Assembly: GCA_007693745.1 (NCBI GenBank)
Contig: REDA01000041.1
Location: 1 to 64,000, forward strand
DNA length: 64,000 nt
Reading direction: 5' to 3'
From: Balneolaceae bacterium
GTDB lineage: Bacteria; Bacteroidota; Rhodothermia; Balneolales; Balneolaceae
Under the pieces are notes generated by a model, which made no database searches, was not told where the DNA came from, and worked only from the letters and a program-made list of their open reading frames with translations. Made by a program: the position numbers and the translations under genes. Positions 45,122 through 54,371 of the stretch are shown piece after piece; position 1 is the stretch's first letter; every line of letters starts with the position of its first letter.

Positions 45122-46098
45122 GAAGGTATCCGGTTATAGATCAGTTCAAGCAGAACTTCCCCGACAGCCTGCAGAACGTCACGGTCAATGATATCCATGT
45201 TGTCCTCATGGGTGTGCCAGTAGAAGGGAAAGTGAACCGTGCCGAGCGCATCTACCCTGTGGTGAATGATATTAATCATCGGAATGCCGGTCAGTCGCTC
45301 AACAATAATATGATCATCCTGAATAAATCCTCCTCTCTCGTCAGAAAAAAGCTCTCCGAACCCAAATTCAGCGGCAACAGACCAGATTTCATTTACAAGA
45401 TCAGGTGCAAAACGCATCGAATACCCCTCCCTGGGAAAGACCGCTCCGGTTCCGCCAACCATATCCAGCAGAATACCGAACCTTGGTTTGTAACCGGGTA
45501 CCGGCGGATTTTCGCCCCAGTGCCGCGATCCTAAAAAGTAGTTGTCCAGATCCGATGGCTTTCCGTAGTCTTCCCCGTCAAAAAGTATGATATCCACACC
45601 GACGGGTGGTTCATGCTCTGCAAAAATGGATGCGAGTTCCATCAGCACACCTACTCCGCTACCCCCGTCATCTGCCCCGGGAATCGGTGAGTCCGGGTCA
45701 TCCGGATCCAGCTCGGCCATCGGGCGGGTATCCCAGTGTGCGGCTAATAGGATTCTGTCACTTTTTTGGGGTGCAAATGAAGCAATCAGATTGAAAAGGT
45801 TCAGGGTATCTCCGTAAGCCACTGTCTGAAAAGACTGAACATAAACAGCGCTGTTACCGGCCGTTTCCCTGAAATGGTTGTTCAGATAGAGTATGGTATT
45901 GCGGTGAGCCGCTGTATTCGGTACCCTGGGGCCAAAATCAACCTGTTCTTTAATGAAATGGTAGGCATTCTCTGAAGAAAAAACGGGTACTTCCCTTCCC
46001 TGATCACTGAATTTCATGGCGGGTGAATCCTCAGTGCTGCAAGAAAGTAAAAATGAGATAAACAGCAGGGAAGCAATAAGATAGAACTTTTTTCTCAA
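45118..46098 (-). CDS. M28-family lipoprotein, glutaminyl-peptide cyclotransferase-like
   Basis: A 326-residue lipoprotein with signal peptide and lipobox FLLSC (Cys20). It shows the M28 metal-site pattern: LLAAHWDTRPMAE, GADDGGSGVGVLMELA, ILFDGEDYG and, near the C-terminus, YWHTHEDNMDII. DGEDYG and GSRHWG together with a single-zinc pattern favour the glutaminyl-cyclase branch over aminopeptidases. Such enzymes form N-terminal pyroglutamate on exported proteins. It is in an operon with tatA and gatA, and acts in the periplasm or at the outer membrane. Confidence 0.88.
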   Translation of the reverse strand: MRKKFYLIASLLFISFLLSCSTEDSPAMKFSDQGREVPVFSSENAYHFIKEQVDFGPRVPNTAAHRNTILYLNNHFRETAGNSAVYVQSFQTVAYGDTLNLFNLIASFAPQKSDRILLAAHWDTRPMAELDPDDPDSPIPGADDGGSGVGVLMELASIFAEHEPPVGVDIILFDGEDYGKPSDLDNYFLGSRHWGENPPVPGYKPRFGILLDMVGGTGAVFPREGYSMRFAPDLVNEIWSVAAEFGFGELFSDERGGFIQDDHIIVERLTGIPMINIIHHRVDALGTVHFPFYWHTHEDNMDIIDRDVLQAVGEVLLELIYNRIPS

Positions 46099-46109
46099 AA
46101 GACCGGAAC

Positions 46110-47630
46110 TTAGGTTTGCAATTCTTCCACACGAAGAGCAGCATTCAGTATGTCAGACTCCCTGAAGACATTCCCCATAAACTGAATGCCCACAGGCAGA
46201 CCGTTTGAATGAACCCCTGCCGGTACACTTACCGCACAGATACCGGCTAAATTGGCTGAAATCGTGTACACATCATTGAGATACATTTGAACGGGATCAT
46301 CCAGGTTCTGCCCCAGTTTAAAAGCCGTGGTGGGCGCTGTCGGGGAGACGATGACATCGACATCTTTAAAAGCCTCTGTAAAATCCTGTTTGATAAGCCT
46401 TCTCACTTTCTGAGCTTTCGCATAGTAAGCGTCATAGTATCCGGAACTGAGCACGTAGGTTCCAAGCAGGATACGCCTCTTTACTTCTGTGCCAAATCCT
46501 TCCGTTCTCGATTTCTTGTAGAGCCTTATGAGCGGCGAATCCATGGAACTCATGGCTGCATCAACTTTCGCCGGTGAAGAAGACGCGAACTCCTTACGAA
46601 TTCTCTCCTTCTCCTCCGCGAGTTCCATTTCTACTTCTTTCGAATCGGCTCTGTGGCCGTACCGGATTCCGTCATACCGTGCGAGATTGCTTGATGCTTC
46701 GGCAGTCGCAAGTATGTAATAGGTGGCGATCCCGTATCTCATGTGCGGCAGGGAGACCGGCACCAGCCGACAATTTCGGGTGGTAAGCTTCTGAAGTGTT
46801 TCGTCGATAACTGTCCTCACCTCGGGATCCAGACCCTCTCCGAAATACTCCCGGGGTACCCCAATACGCAAGGTTCTCTGCTGATCGTTCATCTCCGCCA
46901 GATAGTCAGGAACAGGAGTATCGGACGAAGAGTTGTCCATAGGATCCTTTCCTGCGATTACACTCAGGCAGAGAGCCGCATCCGTTACATTGGCAGTAAA
47001 GGGACCAATGGAGTCGAATGAGGAGGCAAAGGCCACAAGACCGTATCTGGAAACCCTGCTGTAGGTTGGCCTGAGACCCACGACTCCGCAGTAGGATGCA
47101 GGCTGCCTGATCGAACCACCGGTGTCTGATCCCAGTGATCCGCTGCACATTCCGGCAGCCACCACCGCAGCACTGCCTCCGCTGGAGCCGCCGGTAACAA
47201 AATCCGGATTGTGAGGATTCCTCGTGGAACCAAAAATGGAGTTCTCCGTTGATGAACCCATCGCAAACTCATCCATATTGGTTCTCCCGATCAGCAGGGC
47301 ATCCTCATCTCTGAGCCTGGATATAACGGTTGCATCATATACACTCTCAAAATTTCTAAGAAAATGACTGGCACACGTTACTTTTTTCCCTTTCTCGCAA
47401 ATCACATCCTTGATACCGAGTACCAAACCTGCAAGTCTCCCCGATTTTCCGGCTCTGATCTTTTCCTGAATGCGCACGGCATTCTTCCTTACATCCTCTT
47501 CATCCACGCTGACAAAGCCATTAATGAGAGGGTTCTTCTCCCTGATAGACTGCAGATAAGAATCTGCGATTTCCGGAAGCGAAGTCTGACCCGTTTTAAG
47601 ATGCTCCTGAACAGAGAGCAGATGTGTCAT
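46110..47630 (-). CDS. gatA: Glutamyl-tRNA(Gln) amidotransferase subunit A
   Basis: A 506-residue amidase-signature enzyme, the glutaminase subunit of GatCAB that converts Glu-tRNA-Gln to Gln-tRNA-Gln. The Ser-cisSer-Lys triad is visible: Lys in LGIKDVICEKG, cis-Ser in GGSSGGSAAVVAAGM and the nucleophilic Ser in LGSDTGGSIRQPASYCG. RTNMDEFAMGSSTENS is conserved. gatB and gatC are not in the window. It starts eight bases after tatA and ends 11 bases before the M28 gene. Confidence 0.96.
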   Translation of the reverse strand: MTHLLSVQEHLKTGQTSLPEIADSYLQSIREKNPLINGFVSVDEEDVRKNAVRIQEKIRAGKSGRLAGLVLGIKDVICEKGKKVTCASHFLRNFESVYDATVISRLRDEDALLIGRTNMDEFAMGSSTENSIFGSTRNPHNPDFVTGGSSGGSAAVVAAGMCSGSLGSDTGGSIRQPASYCGVVGLRPTYSRVSRYGLVAFASSFDSIGPFTANVTDAALCLSVIAGKDPMDNSSSDTPVPDYLAEMNDQQRTLRIGVPREYFGEGLDPEVRTVIDETLQKLTTRNCRLVPVSLPHMRYGIATYYILATAEASSNLARYDGIRYGHRADSKEVEMELAEEKERIRKEFASSSPAKVDAAMSSMDSPLIRLYKKSRTEGFGTEVKRRILLGTYVLSSGYYDAYYAKAQKVRRLIKQDFTEAFKDVDVIVSPTAPTTAFKLGQNLDDPVQMYLNDVYTISANLAGICAVSVPAGVHSNGLPVGIQFMGNVFRESDILNAALRVEELQT

Positions 47631-47638
47631 ACAGGAAC

Positions 47639-47857
47639 CTATTTTGTTTCGGCTGAATTCTTTTCAGTAGGTCGGGTCGCCTCATCCAGATCGTCCTTTC
47701 CCTTCTCAATCTCCTTCTTAATATCATCAGATGCTTTGCGGAACTCGCTGATTCCCTTGCCCAAACCTCTTGCCAGTTCAGGTATTCTCTTTGCTCCGAA
47801 GAAAAGCAGTATAACAAGCACAATGATGATCCATTCAAAACCGCCCGGCATTCCCAT
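47639..47857 (-). CDS. tatA: Sec-independent translocase protein TatA/TatE family
   Basis: A 72-residue membrane protein forming the Tat export pore. One N-terminal transmembrane helix (FEWIIIVLVILLFFG) is followed by the hinge FGAKRIPELARGLGKG, the amphipathic helix, and a charged tail (KKEIEKGKDDLDEA). The start MGMPGGFEWI fits Bacteroidota TatA. It is the first gene of a five-gene operon, with its promoter in 47858-48043. No tatC is in the window. Confidence 0.95.
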   Translation of the reverse strand: MGMPGGFEWIIIVLVILLFFGAKRIPELARGLGKGISEFRKASDDIKKEIEKGKDDLDEATRPTEKNSAETK

Positions 47858-48043
47858 AGTTGAACCTCTTTAATAATGATTAATTACATTCTGGCCTAAG
47901 ATAAAAAATATTTCACAGACCTATTAGCAGAGTTAAAAAAAAATCTTGTAATTTTGGTAGCTTTTTGTTTCCATAACTCATGAAAGAGTTGATCACATAC
48001 AAAGAAAGAGAAATATACATAAATAAAATATAAATAAGACTAT

Positions 48044-48298
48044 ATGATTTGGACTGTAGAACTAGCAGCTGCACTCGATGAGGCTCCGTTTCCCGCATCC
48101 CGTGAAGAATTGATTGAATGGGCCGAACGCAACGGCCTTCCTCAACAGGCGATTAACAACCTCTATGAACTCGAGGAGATCGAAGACGGTGAGGAGACTA
48201 CGTATGAAGGAATCGAGGATATCTGGCCAGATTACATCAGGAAAGAAGATTTTTTCCATGGAGAAGAAGATGAAGGTTTTGATTACGACGATGTCTGA
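48044..48298 (+). CDS. DUF2795-family small protein
   Basis: An 84-residue acidic protein. The first half matches the DUF2795 pattern: VELAAALDEAPFPASREELIEWAERNGLPQQAINNLYELEE (in parts). The second half is an acidic tail ending DDV. The function of the family is not known, and no catalytic residues can be named. A perfect ten-base-pair hairpin starts within its stop codon. It is divergent from the tat operon. Confidence 0.85.
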   Translation: MIWTVELAAALDEAPFPASREELIEWAERNGLPQQAINNLYELEEIEDGEETTYEGIEDIWPDYIRKEDFFHGEEDEGFDYDDV

Positions 48299-48322
48299 TG
48301 ATACTCTTCACTGAGTATCATC
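48297..48322 (+). terminator. Hairpin overlapping the DUF2795 stop codon
   Basis: GATGATACTC (48297-48306) pairs perfectly with GAGTATCATC (48313-48322) around a six-base loop. It begins within the TGA stop. No T tract follows, so it may be a 3'-end stabiliser or a factor-dependent terminator rather than an intrinsic one. Confidence 0.5.
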
Positions 48323-48536
48323 TCTTCAGTGGCACCGGCCGGTTTACCATCTGGTTATACACTTTCTCATACCCCGAATATGACTCCGGCTGCATCCCTG
48401 TTGCCTGACTCATGTCTCACATCTGCCATTTTCCGAAGGATTAAAGCGGGTTCTGTCCTCAGTTGAATCATGCGGGCAGATTTCAGAGATTTAAAGTATC
48501 TTTAGGTACTGGCCGGCTTCTTAATACAAAGTTAAC

Positions 48537-50909
48537 GTGAGACTTCTCTTTCTATCTTTTTTTTCATCCCTTTTGTTTCTTTCTCTTACGATGGCATCTT
48601 ATGGCCAATCTGCCGAGGATGCGGAGAGTGATGAGTATGAAGTAGTGAGAAAAGTCCGGTTTTCAGGAAACAGTGAAATTTCAAATCGTGTTCTGACCAC
48701 TCTTGTCAGGTCGCGAACGAACCGTACTTTTCTCGGTATTCCACGTTTCACACCCTGGTATTTCATCTGGAGGGCCGTTGGGGTCGGAGAGTCACCCAGT
48801 ATTCTGGACCGGGACATTATCGCGAGTGACATAGACAGAATTATCCTCTACTATGAAAATCTGGGCTTTTTTGAGGTAAGTGTCGATACTTCAGTGATTG
48901 AATACCGTAATAACCGATTTGAGATCTCATTCATTATTGAAGAAGGGCCCCGTTCAACCATAGAGACAGTTTCATATACCGGCCTTCCTGTTTTTGATGA
49001 AGATTTCCCTAAAGAACCATTCTTCAGGCAGAGTCTGTTCAGAGGCAGTATGGTGAATGACTCTACATTCTCAGCCGGCAGGCCCTACAGGCTGCAGGAA
49101 CTCAGGGAAGAGCAGACCCGGATCATCAACTACCTGAAGGATTACGGGTATGCAGCCGTTCAGAGAGATTCGGTCAGGGCCTTATTAAAACAATCCGAAA
49201 ATCCGAATGAATACGATGTCCTCTTTCAGATACGTCACGGAGAGCTCTACCATTTCGGTGATGTTTATGTCTCACTGTTCGGTCCGGGAGAGCTGTCCGA
49301 GACTTTTGACGACTCACTTCGCGTTAAATACAGTGAACACCACGAGAACAGCTATTCCCTGTTTATTGAAAAGCAGGCGGAAGCTCAAACCGATTTCGCC
49401 CTTCTTCAGGAGCAGCTCCATTTTCAACCCGGATCCCTGTTCAGTCAGTCAGCCTACCTTCGCAGTGTGAACTCATTTCAGACCCTGGGGAACATGGTCT
49501 TTAACCGGTTTGGCCTGAGTGAAACGGGATCCATACCGGATTTTTCACAAAGTGAAATACCGGTCTACTTTTCGCTGCAAACCCTACCGAAGCATTCCCT
49601 GCGGGCGGAAGTATTTGGGATGAGAAGGTACGGGTTTGGTACCGGAATAGGCGCTAATTACAATAATAATAATGTATTCAGGAATGCTGAAAACTTTACA
49701 CTCGGAATCAATACCAATCTTGAATATGTTCCCTCCCGGAATTTGAGTGAGATTTCTCCACGTGACGATCTGGGAAGGAGAACCTCTTCCGGAGCTGCCA
49801 TTTTTCAGAGTTATGAAATTCGTGCTGAATATTCCTTGCCCCGGATCATGGCCCCCTTCAGATTTTTAACAGAAAGTGACAGGGTTGAAGGGGGAAGAAC
49901 CCGTTACTCTCTTTCTTACAATCAATCCAATCAGCTCTATTTCGATATTAACACAGATATTCGGTTCAATCTTCGATATGAGCTGCGCCATACAGACCGT
50001 CTATTCAGCTTTATTGACCTGCTCGAACTGGATGTAATCGATACAAACCCCTCTTCCCAGTTCAGAGAGAATCTTATCAATGAGTTTGGTGAGGGTTCAT
50101 TCGAATTTTTGCGTATTGAACAGGATTTCAAGCCTCAGTTCTCATCTTCAGTCCGCTATACATTCAGGAGCTCAAATACAAATATAATAAAACGCGACAA
50201 CGGCCATTTCAGTGAGGTTTCACTCGCATTCGCAGGCAATTTACCCTATTTGCTCGATCGTTTTGTTGTCACCCCCGGCACTCTCGAAGGTACCCTTCCC
50301 CCCCCTTTCGGAGTATCTTCAAACTCCCTCGCCTACAGTCGTTTTCTCAAACTTTCCGCGGATTACCGGCGCTATGTTCCGGTTTCAGCCAATACTGTTT
50401 TCGCCTTCAGGGTGTTCGGCGGCATTGCGCAGCCTGTAGGGAGCAGTGAAATAATTCCGCTAAACCGGCGTTTCTTTGCCGGTGGCAGCAATGATATCCG
50501 TGGCTGGAATCCCTTCCGGCTTGGACCCGGATCCATCAGTCCGGAGGAAGTTTCTATACCCGGCGGAGAGATTAAACTGGCTGTTTTCAAAGAGTTCAGA
50601 CAAATTTTTTTGCGAAATGTGTTTAATGCCAACTGGCAGATCGCCTGGCATACCGACGCGGGAAATGTCTGGTATGGACCCAGGAATGTTTTCCGTGATG
50701 AGGATAATATCGACTTGCTAAGAGACGGGAAATTTTTCTTAGATTCTTTCTACGAACAGATTGCAGTGGGATCAGGAATCGGGCTTCGATTCGACTGGGA
50801 TTTCCTGGTAGTCCGATTCGATCTGACCTATCGGATTCACGATCTGGAAATGGGCTGGTTCAGGAACCGTCTCTCCTATTTCAGTTTTGGAATCGGTCAC
50901 TCTTTTTAA
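48537..50909 (+). CDS. BamA/TamA (Omp85) family outer-membrane protein
   Basis: A 790-residue outer-membrane protein with a signal peptide ending near ASYGQS. POTRA-like repeats follow: VRKVRFSGNSEISNRVLTTLV and then IETVSYTGLPVFDEDF. The C-terminal 16-strand barrel includes FFAGGSNDIRGWNPFRLGPGS, the conserved loop-6 RGW/RGF motif, and ends FGIGHSF with terminal Phe. The start is GTG 48537, since no ATG precedes the signal peptide. It is probably a TamA-like assembly or secretion factor rather than BamA itself, as it has only two or three POTRA units. The CNB gene follows after 21 bases. Confidence 0.88.
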   Translation: MRLLFLSFFSSLLFLSLTMASYGQSAEDAESDEYEVVRKVRFSGNSEISNRVLTTLVRSRTNRTFLGIPRFTPWYFIWRAVGVGESPSILDRDIIASDIDRIILYYENLGFFEVSVDTSVIEYRNNRFEISFIIEEGPRSTIETVSYTGLPVFDEDFPKEPFFRQSLFRGSMVNDSTFSAGRPYRLQELREEQTRIINYLKDYGYAAVQRDSVRALLKQSENPNEYDVLFQIRHGELYHFGDVYVSLFGPGELSETFDDSLRVKYSEHHENSYSLFIEKQAEAQTDFALLQEQLHFQPGSLFSQSAYLRSVNSFQTLGNMVFNRFGLSETGSIPDFSQSEIPVYFSLQTLPKHSLRAEVFGMRRYGFGTGIGANYNNNNVFRNAENFTLGINTNLEYVPSRNLSEISPRDDLGRRTSSGAAIFQSYEIRAEYSLPRIMAPFRFLTESDRVEGGRTRYSLSYNQSNQLYFDINTDIRFNLRYELRHTDRLFSFIDLLELDVIDTNPSSQFRENLINEFGEGSFEFLRIEQDFKPQFSSSVRYTFRSSNTNIIKRDNGHFSEVSLAFAGNLPYLLDRFVVTPGTLEGTLPPPFGVSSNSLAYSRFLKLSADYRRYVPVSANTVFAFRVFGGIAQPVGSSEIIPLNRRFFAGGSNDIRGWNPFRLGPGSISPEEVSIPGGEIKLAVFKEFRQIFLRNVFNANWQIAWHTDAGNVWYGPRNVFRDEDNIDLLRDGKFFLDSFYEQIAVGSGIGLRFDWDFLVVRFDLTYRIHDLEMGWFRNRLSYFSFGIGHSF

Positions 50910-50930
50910 TGATCAAACAACCACCAAATC

Positions 50931-51476
50931 ATGTTTAAAAAAAGCGATTTCCAAAAAATCAAAAGACAGGGCAGTATCGTATTCCAGTCGAGGCTTCTCT
51001 CTGAATTGTCGCCTTTGGAAAGATATGAACTCCTGCAGCTCTGCCACAGAAGGAAATATAAAGAGGGAGAGTTCATCTACTACCAGAACGATCCGGGTAC
51101 CGGAATGTATTTTATTGAAGAAGGAACCGTACAGTTATCTGTACCCGGTCAATCTGACGAACAGGAACATCTCTTTTTAAAATCACTCTCCGCACCTTCC
51201 GAGTTTGGAACCATGTCGATCGGATACGACATCCGGCGACTGACAACCGCCCAGTGTATCTCCGACTGCATCCTGCTCGGCTTCTTTAAACCCGATTTTG
51301 AGACACTTAAAAAAAGGCATCCGGAAACAGCGGTTAAGTTTCTGGAGGCAGTATCCACACGGGCGATGAAACAGCTGGAACAGTCGATGCGAAGGTTATC
51401 TGAACTGACTGACTTTCAGGATGCCTATTCCCTTTTGTATGACTCAGCTCCTGATAATTCTGATGCGATAAACTGA
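50931..51476 (+). CDS. Stand-alone cyclic-nucleotide-binding (CNB) domain protein
   Basis: A 181-residue cytoplasmic protein. The Crp-type beta barrel covers about residues 20-140: LSPLERYELLQLCHRRKYKEGEFIYYQNDPGTGMYFIEEGTVQL (in parts), then the phosphate-cassette region SEFGTMSIGYDIRRLTTAQCIS. Compared with the canonical FGE...R(T/S)A cassette the Arg is kept, but the Glu is replaced by Thr. A C-terminal helix of about 40 residues follows, with no helix-turn-helix. It may therefore be a sensor or partner subunit without DNA binding. It is sandwiched tightly between the barrel and rlmD-like genes (3-base gap). Confidence 0.85.
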   Translation: MFKKSDFQKIKRQGSIVFQSRLLSELSPLERYELLQLCHRRKYKEGEFIYYQNDPGTGMYFIEEGTVQLSVPGQSDEQEHLFLKSLSAPSEFGTMSIGYDIRRLTTAQCISDCILLGFFKPDFETLKKRHPETAVKFLEAVSTRAMKQLEQSMRRLSELTDFQDAYSLLYDSAPDNSDAIN

Positions 51477-51479
51477 GGC

Positions 51480-52898
51480 ATGGGAGTAAAAAAAGGAGAG
51501 ATTATTGAAGCCACCATTGACTCCACAGCGTTTAAGGGTAAAGGTGTGGCGCGATACGAAGGTATCGCTCTGTTTGTTGGCGCCACGGCTCCAGGAGACC
51601 GGATAAGGGCTCGTATTGTAAAGAAGAAAAAGTCTCTTCTGGAGGGCAAACTAATTGAGATTCTCGAGCCTTCACCTTTAAGGATTGAGCCGCTCTGCTC
51701 ACATGCAGATGCCTGCGGCGGCTGCACATGGCAGCATCTCGATTACAAGACCCAGATCATCCACAAAGAGCAGCATGTACGCGACCACCTGCTTCGAATT
51801 GCCGGACTGAAGGATGACATTACTCTGCCAATTATCGGGTGCGACATGCCCTTCTACTACCGAAACAAGATGGAGTACAGCTTCAGCTCCCGGCGCTGGC
51901 TGAGTCAGCAGGAGATTGAATCGGATTCATTTGTGGATGACTCAGGTTTTGCAGCCGGACTGCACGCTCCCGGTCGCTTTGATAAGATTTTGAATCTTAC
52001 AGAGTGCCACCTTCAGCATCCTGTTTCCTTCAGGATCCTTGATCACGTACGCTCTTACTGCGTTCGCAACAATATTGCTCCATTCGACTCTGTGCAAAAA
52101 ACAGGATTTATGAGACACCTCGTAATCCGCAACGCACACCATACGGATGATCTGATGATAAACCTGGTTACATTTAGTGAAAACCGGGAGTACATTGAGG
52201 GACTCAGAGACTCACTTCTGGCTCATTTTCCGGAAATTACCACCATCGTTCAGAACATCAACGACCTTCCGAATCCAACCGCAACAGGCCGATATGAACG
52301 CATCCTGCACGGGCCGGGTATTATCACGGATAAAATCGGAAACCACTCTTTCAGAATTGATGCCAACGCTTTTTTTCAGACCAACACACTCCAGGCTGAA
52401 AAACTTTATGATGTTGCCCGGGATTTTGCCAACTTAAAACCGGATGATCATCTTTTTGATCTCTACTGTGGCGTCGGGACCCTTACTCTGTTTATGGCTG
52501 ATCGTGTGCGTAAAGTAACCGGGATTGAACTGGTGGACGTTGCTGTGAAAAATGCTCTTCAGAATGCACACGATAACAATGTTTCAAACAGTGAATTTGT
52601 TTTAGGTGACATGAAGGATACGTTTAATGACGAATTTATCTCCCGGTATGGAAGGCCGGATTGTATTGTGACAGATCCTCCCCGATCCGGTATGCATCCG
52701 GATGTAATCGAAAACCTGATCAGGCTGAGAGTTCCACGCCTTGTCTATGTGAGCTGCAATCCTTCCACTATGGCGCGTGATCTCAAGGAACTGAATGGTG
52801 CCTATAGCGTAGATAAAGTGCAGCCGGTAGATATGTTTCCACAAACCTACCACATTGAAGCGGTAGCACAGCTCACTGCAAGGGAGGGTTCTGTATGA
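51480..52898 (+). CDS. 23S rRNA (uracil-C5)-methyltransferase, RlmD/RumA-like
   Basis: A 472-residue SAM-dependent RNA methylase. An N-terminal TRAM domain (EIIEATIDSTAFKGKGVARYEG) is followed by iron-sulphur cysteines Cys73, Cys79 and Cys82 in CSHADACGGCTW. The methyltransferase fold has DLYCGVGTLTLFMA and DPPRSGMHPDVIENL, with the catalytic Cys426 in YVSCNPSTMARDL. It fits the RlmD/RlmCD group that methylates 23S U1939 or U747; which one cannot be told. The stop overlaps the start of the desaturase gene by four bases. Confidence 0.93.
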   Translation: MGVKKGEIIEATIDSTAFKGKGVARYEGIALFVGATAPGDRIRARIVKKKKSLLEGKLIEILEPSPLRIEPLCSHADACGGCTWQHLDYKTQIIHKEQHVRDHLLRIAGLKDDITLPIIGCDMPFYYRNKMEYSFSSRRWLSQQEIESDSFVDDSGFAAGLHAPGRFDKILNLTECHLQHPVSFRILDHVRSYCVRNNIAPFDSVQKTGFMRHLVIRNAHHTDDLMINLVTFSENREYIEGLRDSLLAHFPEITTIVQNINDLPNPTATGRYERILHGPGIITDKIGNHSFRIDANAFFQTNTLQAEKLYDVARDFANLKPDDHLFDLYCGVGTLTLFMADRVRKVTGIELVDVAVKNALQNAHDNNVSNSEFVLGDMKDTFNDEFISRYGRPDCIVTDPPRSGMHPDVIENLIRLRVPRLVYVSCNPSTMARDLKELNGAYSVDKVQPVDMFPQTYHIEAVAQLTAREGSV

Positions 52899-54367
52899 AA
52901 CGGGCTGTAGTCATTGGTGCCGGTATCGGTGGCCTCTCAGCAGCGGCACTGCTTGCCTCCAGAGGATTTGAAACTACCCTCTATGAAAAAAATAATGCCC
53001 CAGGCGGCAAGATGCAGGAATACGTGTGGAATGGGTACCGTTTTGATACCGGCCCATCCCTTCTCACCATGCCTTTCCAGCTTGAGAAACTTTTTTCCGA
53101 CTGCAACGAATCCATTGATGAATATCTCAAGATTAAAAAGCCGGATCCGCTCTGCAGATATTTTTATGAGGATGAGATCATATTTGACAACTATCAGGAC
53201 AGACGAAAAAGTGTGCAGGAGATCCGGAAATTTGCTCCGGAAGATGCAGCTGCCTATGATAAATTCCTGAACAGGGCTGAGAAGCTCTACAAACGAACAG
53301 CCAATGCTTTCATCTTTAATCCACTCTATTCCCTGAAGGATCTTTCCAGGCTGAATTTGTTTAACCTGCTCTTTATTGATGCGTTCTCTTCCGTTTCCAA
53401 AAAGGTGGATCGCTATTTCAAATCGTCCTATCTGCGCCGTTTTTTCAAACGCTTTACCACCTATAATGGTTCAAGCCCCTACCTGGCTCCTGCAACATTA
53501 AATGTGATTCCCCATGTGGAGCTTAATCAGGGTGGATACTACGTTGAGGGAGGCCTGTATCAGATTGCAGGGGCTCTGGAGAAACTCTGTCGTAAAAAGG
53601 GGGTAACGATTTGTTATCAAACACCGGTAAAATCTGTTATCACCGACAGGAAAAAGGTGACCGGAATCGTTCTGGAGAAGGGGGAAACCGTTCAATGCGA
53701 TCTTCTGTTTTCCAACTCCGACGCTACAGATACGTTACTGAATCTGCTTCCGAAGGAGGCAGTTCCGGAGAAAGTAAGAGTCAGGCAGAAAAATACCGAG
53801 CCTTCCTGCTCCGGATTTGTGATGATGCTCTGCAGCGACAGAACCTGGCCAATGCTCAAGCACCATAATATTTTCTTTTCACCTGACTATGAACTGGAGT
53901 TTCGTCAGATTTTTGAAGAGAAAAAGTTACCGGATCAGCCAACCATCTACCTGGCTAACACCTCCTTTTCAGATCAAGACCACGCTCCGGCCGGTTCTTC
54001 GAACCTCTTTGTCCTTGTGAATGCTCCCTATCTTGACTCTAATCAAAACTGGACCTCGATCAAACAGTACTACTCCTCCTCACTAATCAGACAGCTGGAA
54101 AAAAGGGGGCTGAAAGGATTGTCAGATTCCATTGAGCATATTGAGATCATAACACCGCTCGACTTTTTGTCAAAATACCATTCCAACAGAGGCAGTATAT
54201 ACGGAACCTCTTCCAATGATCGTTTCTCTGCATTCGTACGCCCCCGGAACAAGCTAAGATCTCTGAAAAATCTCTATCTTGTCGGTGGGAGCACACATCC
54301 CGGTGGCGGGATCCCCCTTGTAATTCAGTCGGCTTTTAATGCAATGTCCCTGCTGGACCGCACATAA
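52895..54367 (+). CDS. CrtI-type phytoene/carotenoid desaturase
   Basis: A 490-residue FAD-dependent desaturase of the CrtI family. The N-terminal motif is VVIGAGIGGLSAAALLASRG, with YEKNNAPGGKMQEY and FDTGPSLLTMP typical of CrtI/CrtD. The C-terminal signature is VGGSTHPGGGIPLVIQSAFNA. It should act at the membrane on phytoene or a later carotene. No crtB or crtY is nearby, so the exact step is open. The ATGA overlap couples it to the rRNA methylase. It is convergent with the FG-GAP lipoprotein gene, four bases apart. Confidence 0.92.
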   Translation: MKRAVVIGAGIGGLSAAALLASRGFETTLYEKNNAPGGKMQEYVWNGYRFDTGPSLLTMPFQLEKLFSDCNESIDEYLKIKKPDPLCRYFYEDEIIFDNYQDRRKSVQEIRKFAPEDAAAYDKFLNRAEKLYKRTANAFIFNPLYSLKDLSRLNLFNLLFIDAFSSVSKKVDRYFKSSYLRRFFKRFTTYNGSSPYLAPATLNVIPHVELNQGGYYVEGGLYQIAGALEKLCRKKGVTICYQTPVKSVITDRKKVTGIVLEKGETVQCDLLFSNSDATDTLLNLLPKEAVPEKVRVRQKNTEPSCSGFVMMLCSDRTWPMLKHHNIFFSPDYELEFRQIFEEKKLPDQPTIYLANTSFSDQDHAPAGSSNLFVLVNAPYLDSNQNWTSIKQYYSSSLIRQLEKRGLKGLSDSIEHIEIITPLDFLSKYHSNRGSIYGTSSNDRFSAFVRPRNKLRSLKNLYLVGGSTHPGGGIPLVIQSAFNAMSLLDRT

Positions 54368-54371
54368 ATTT

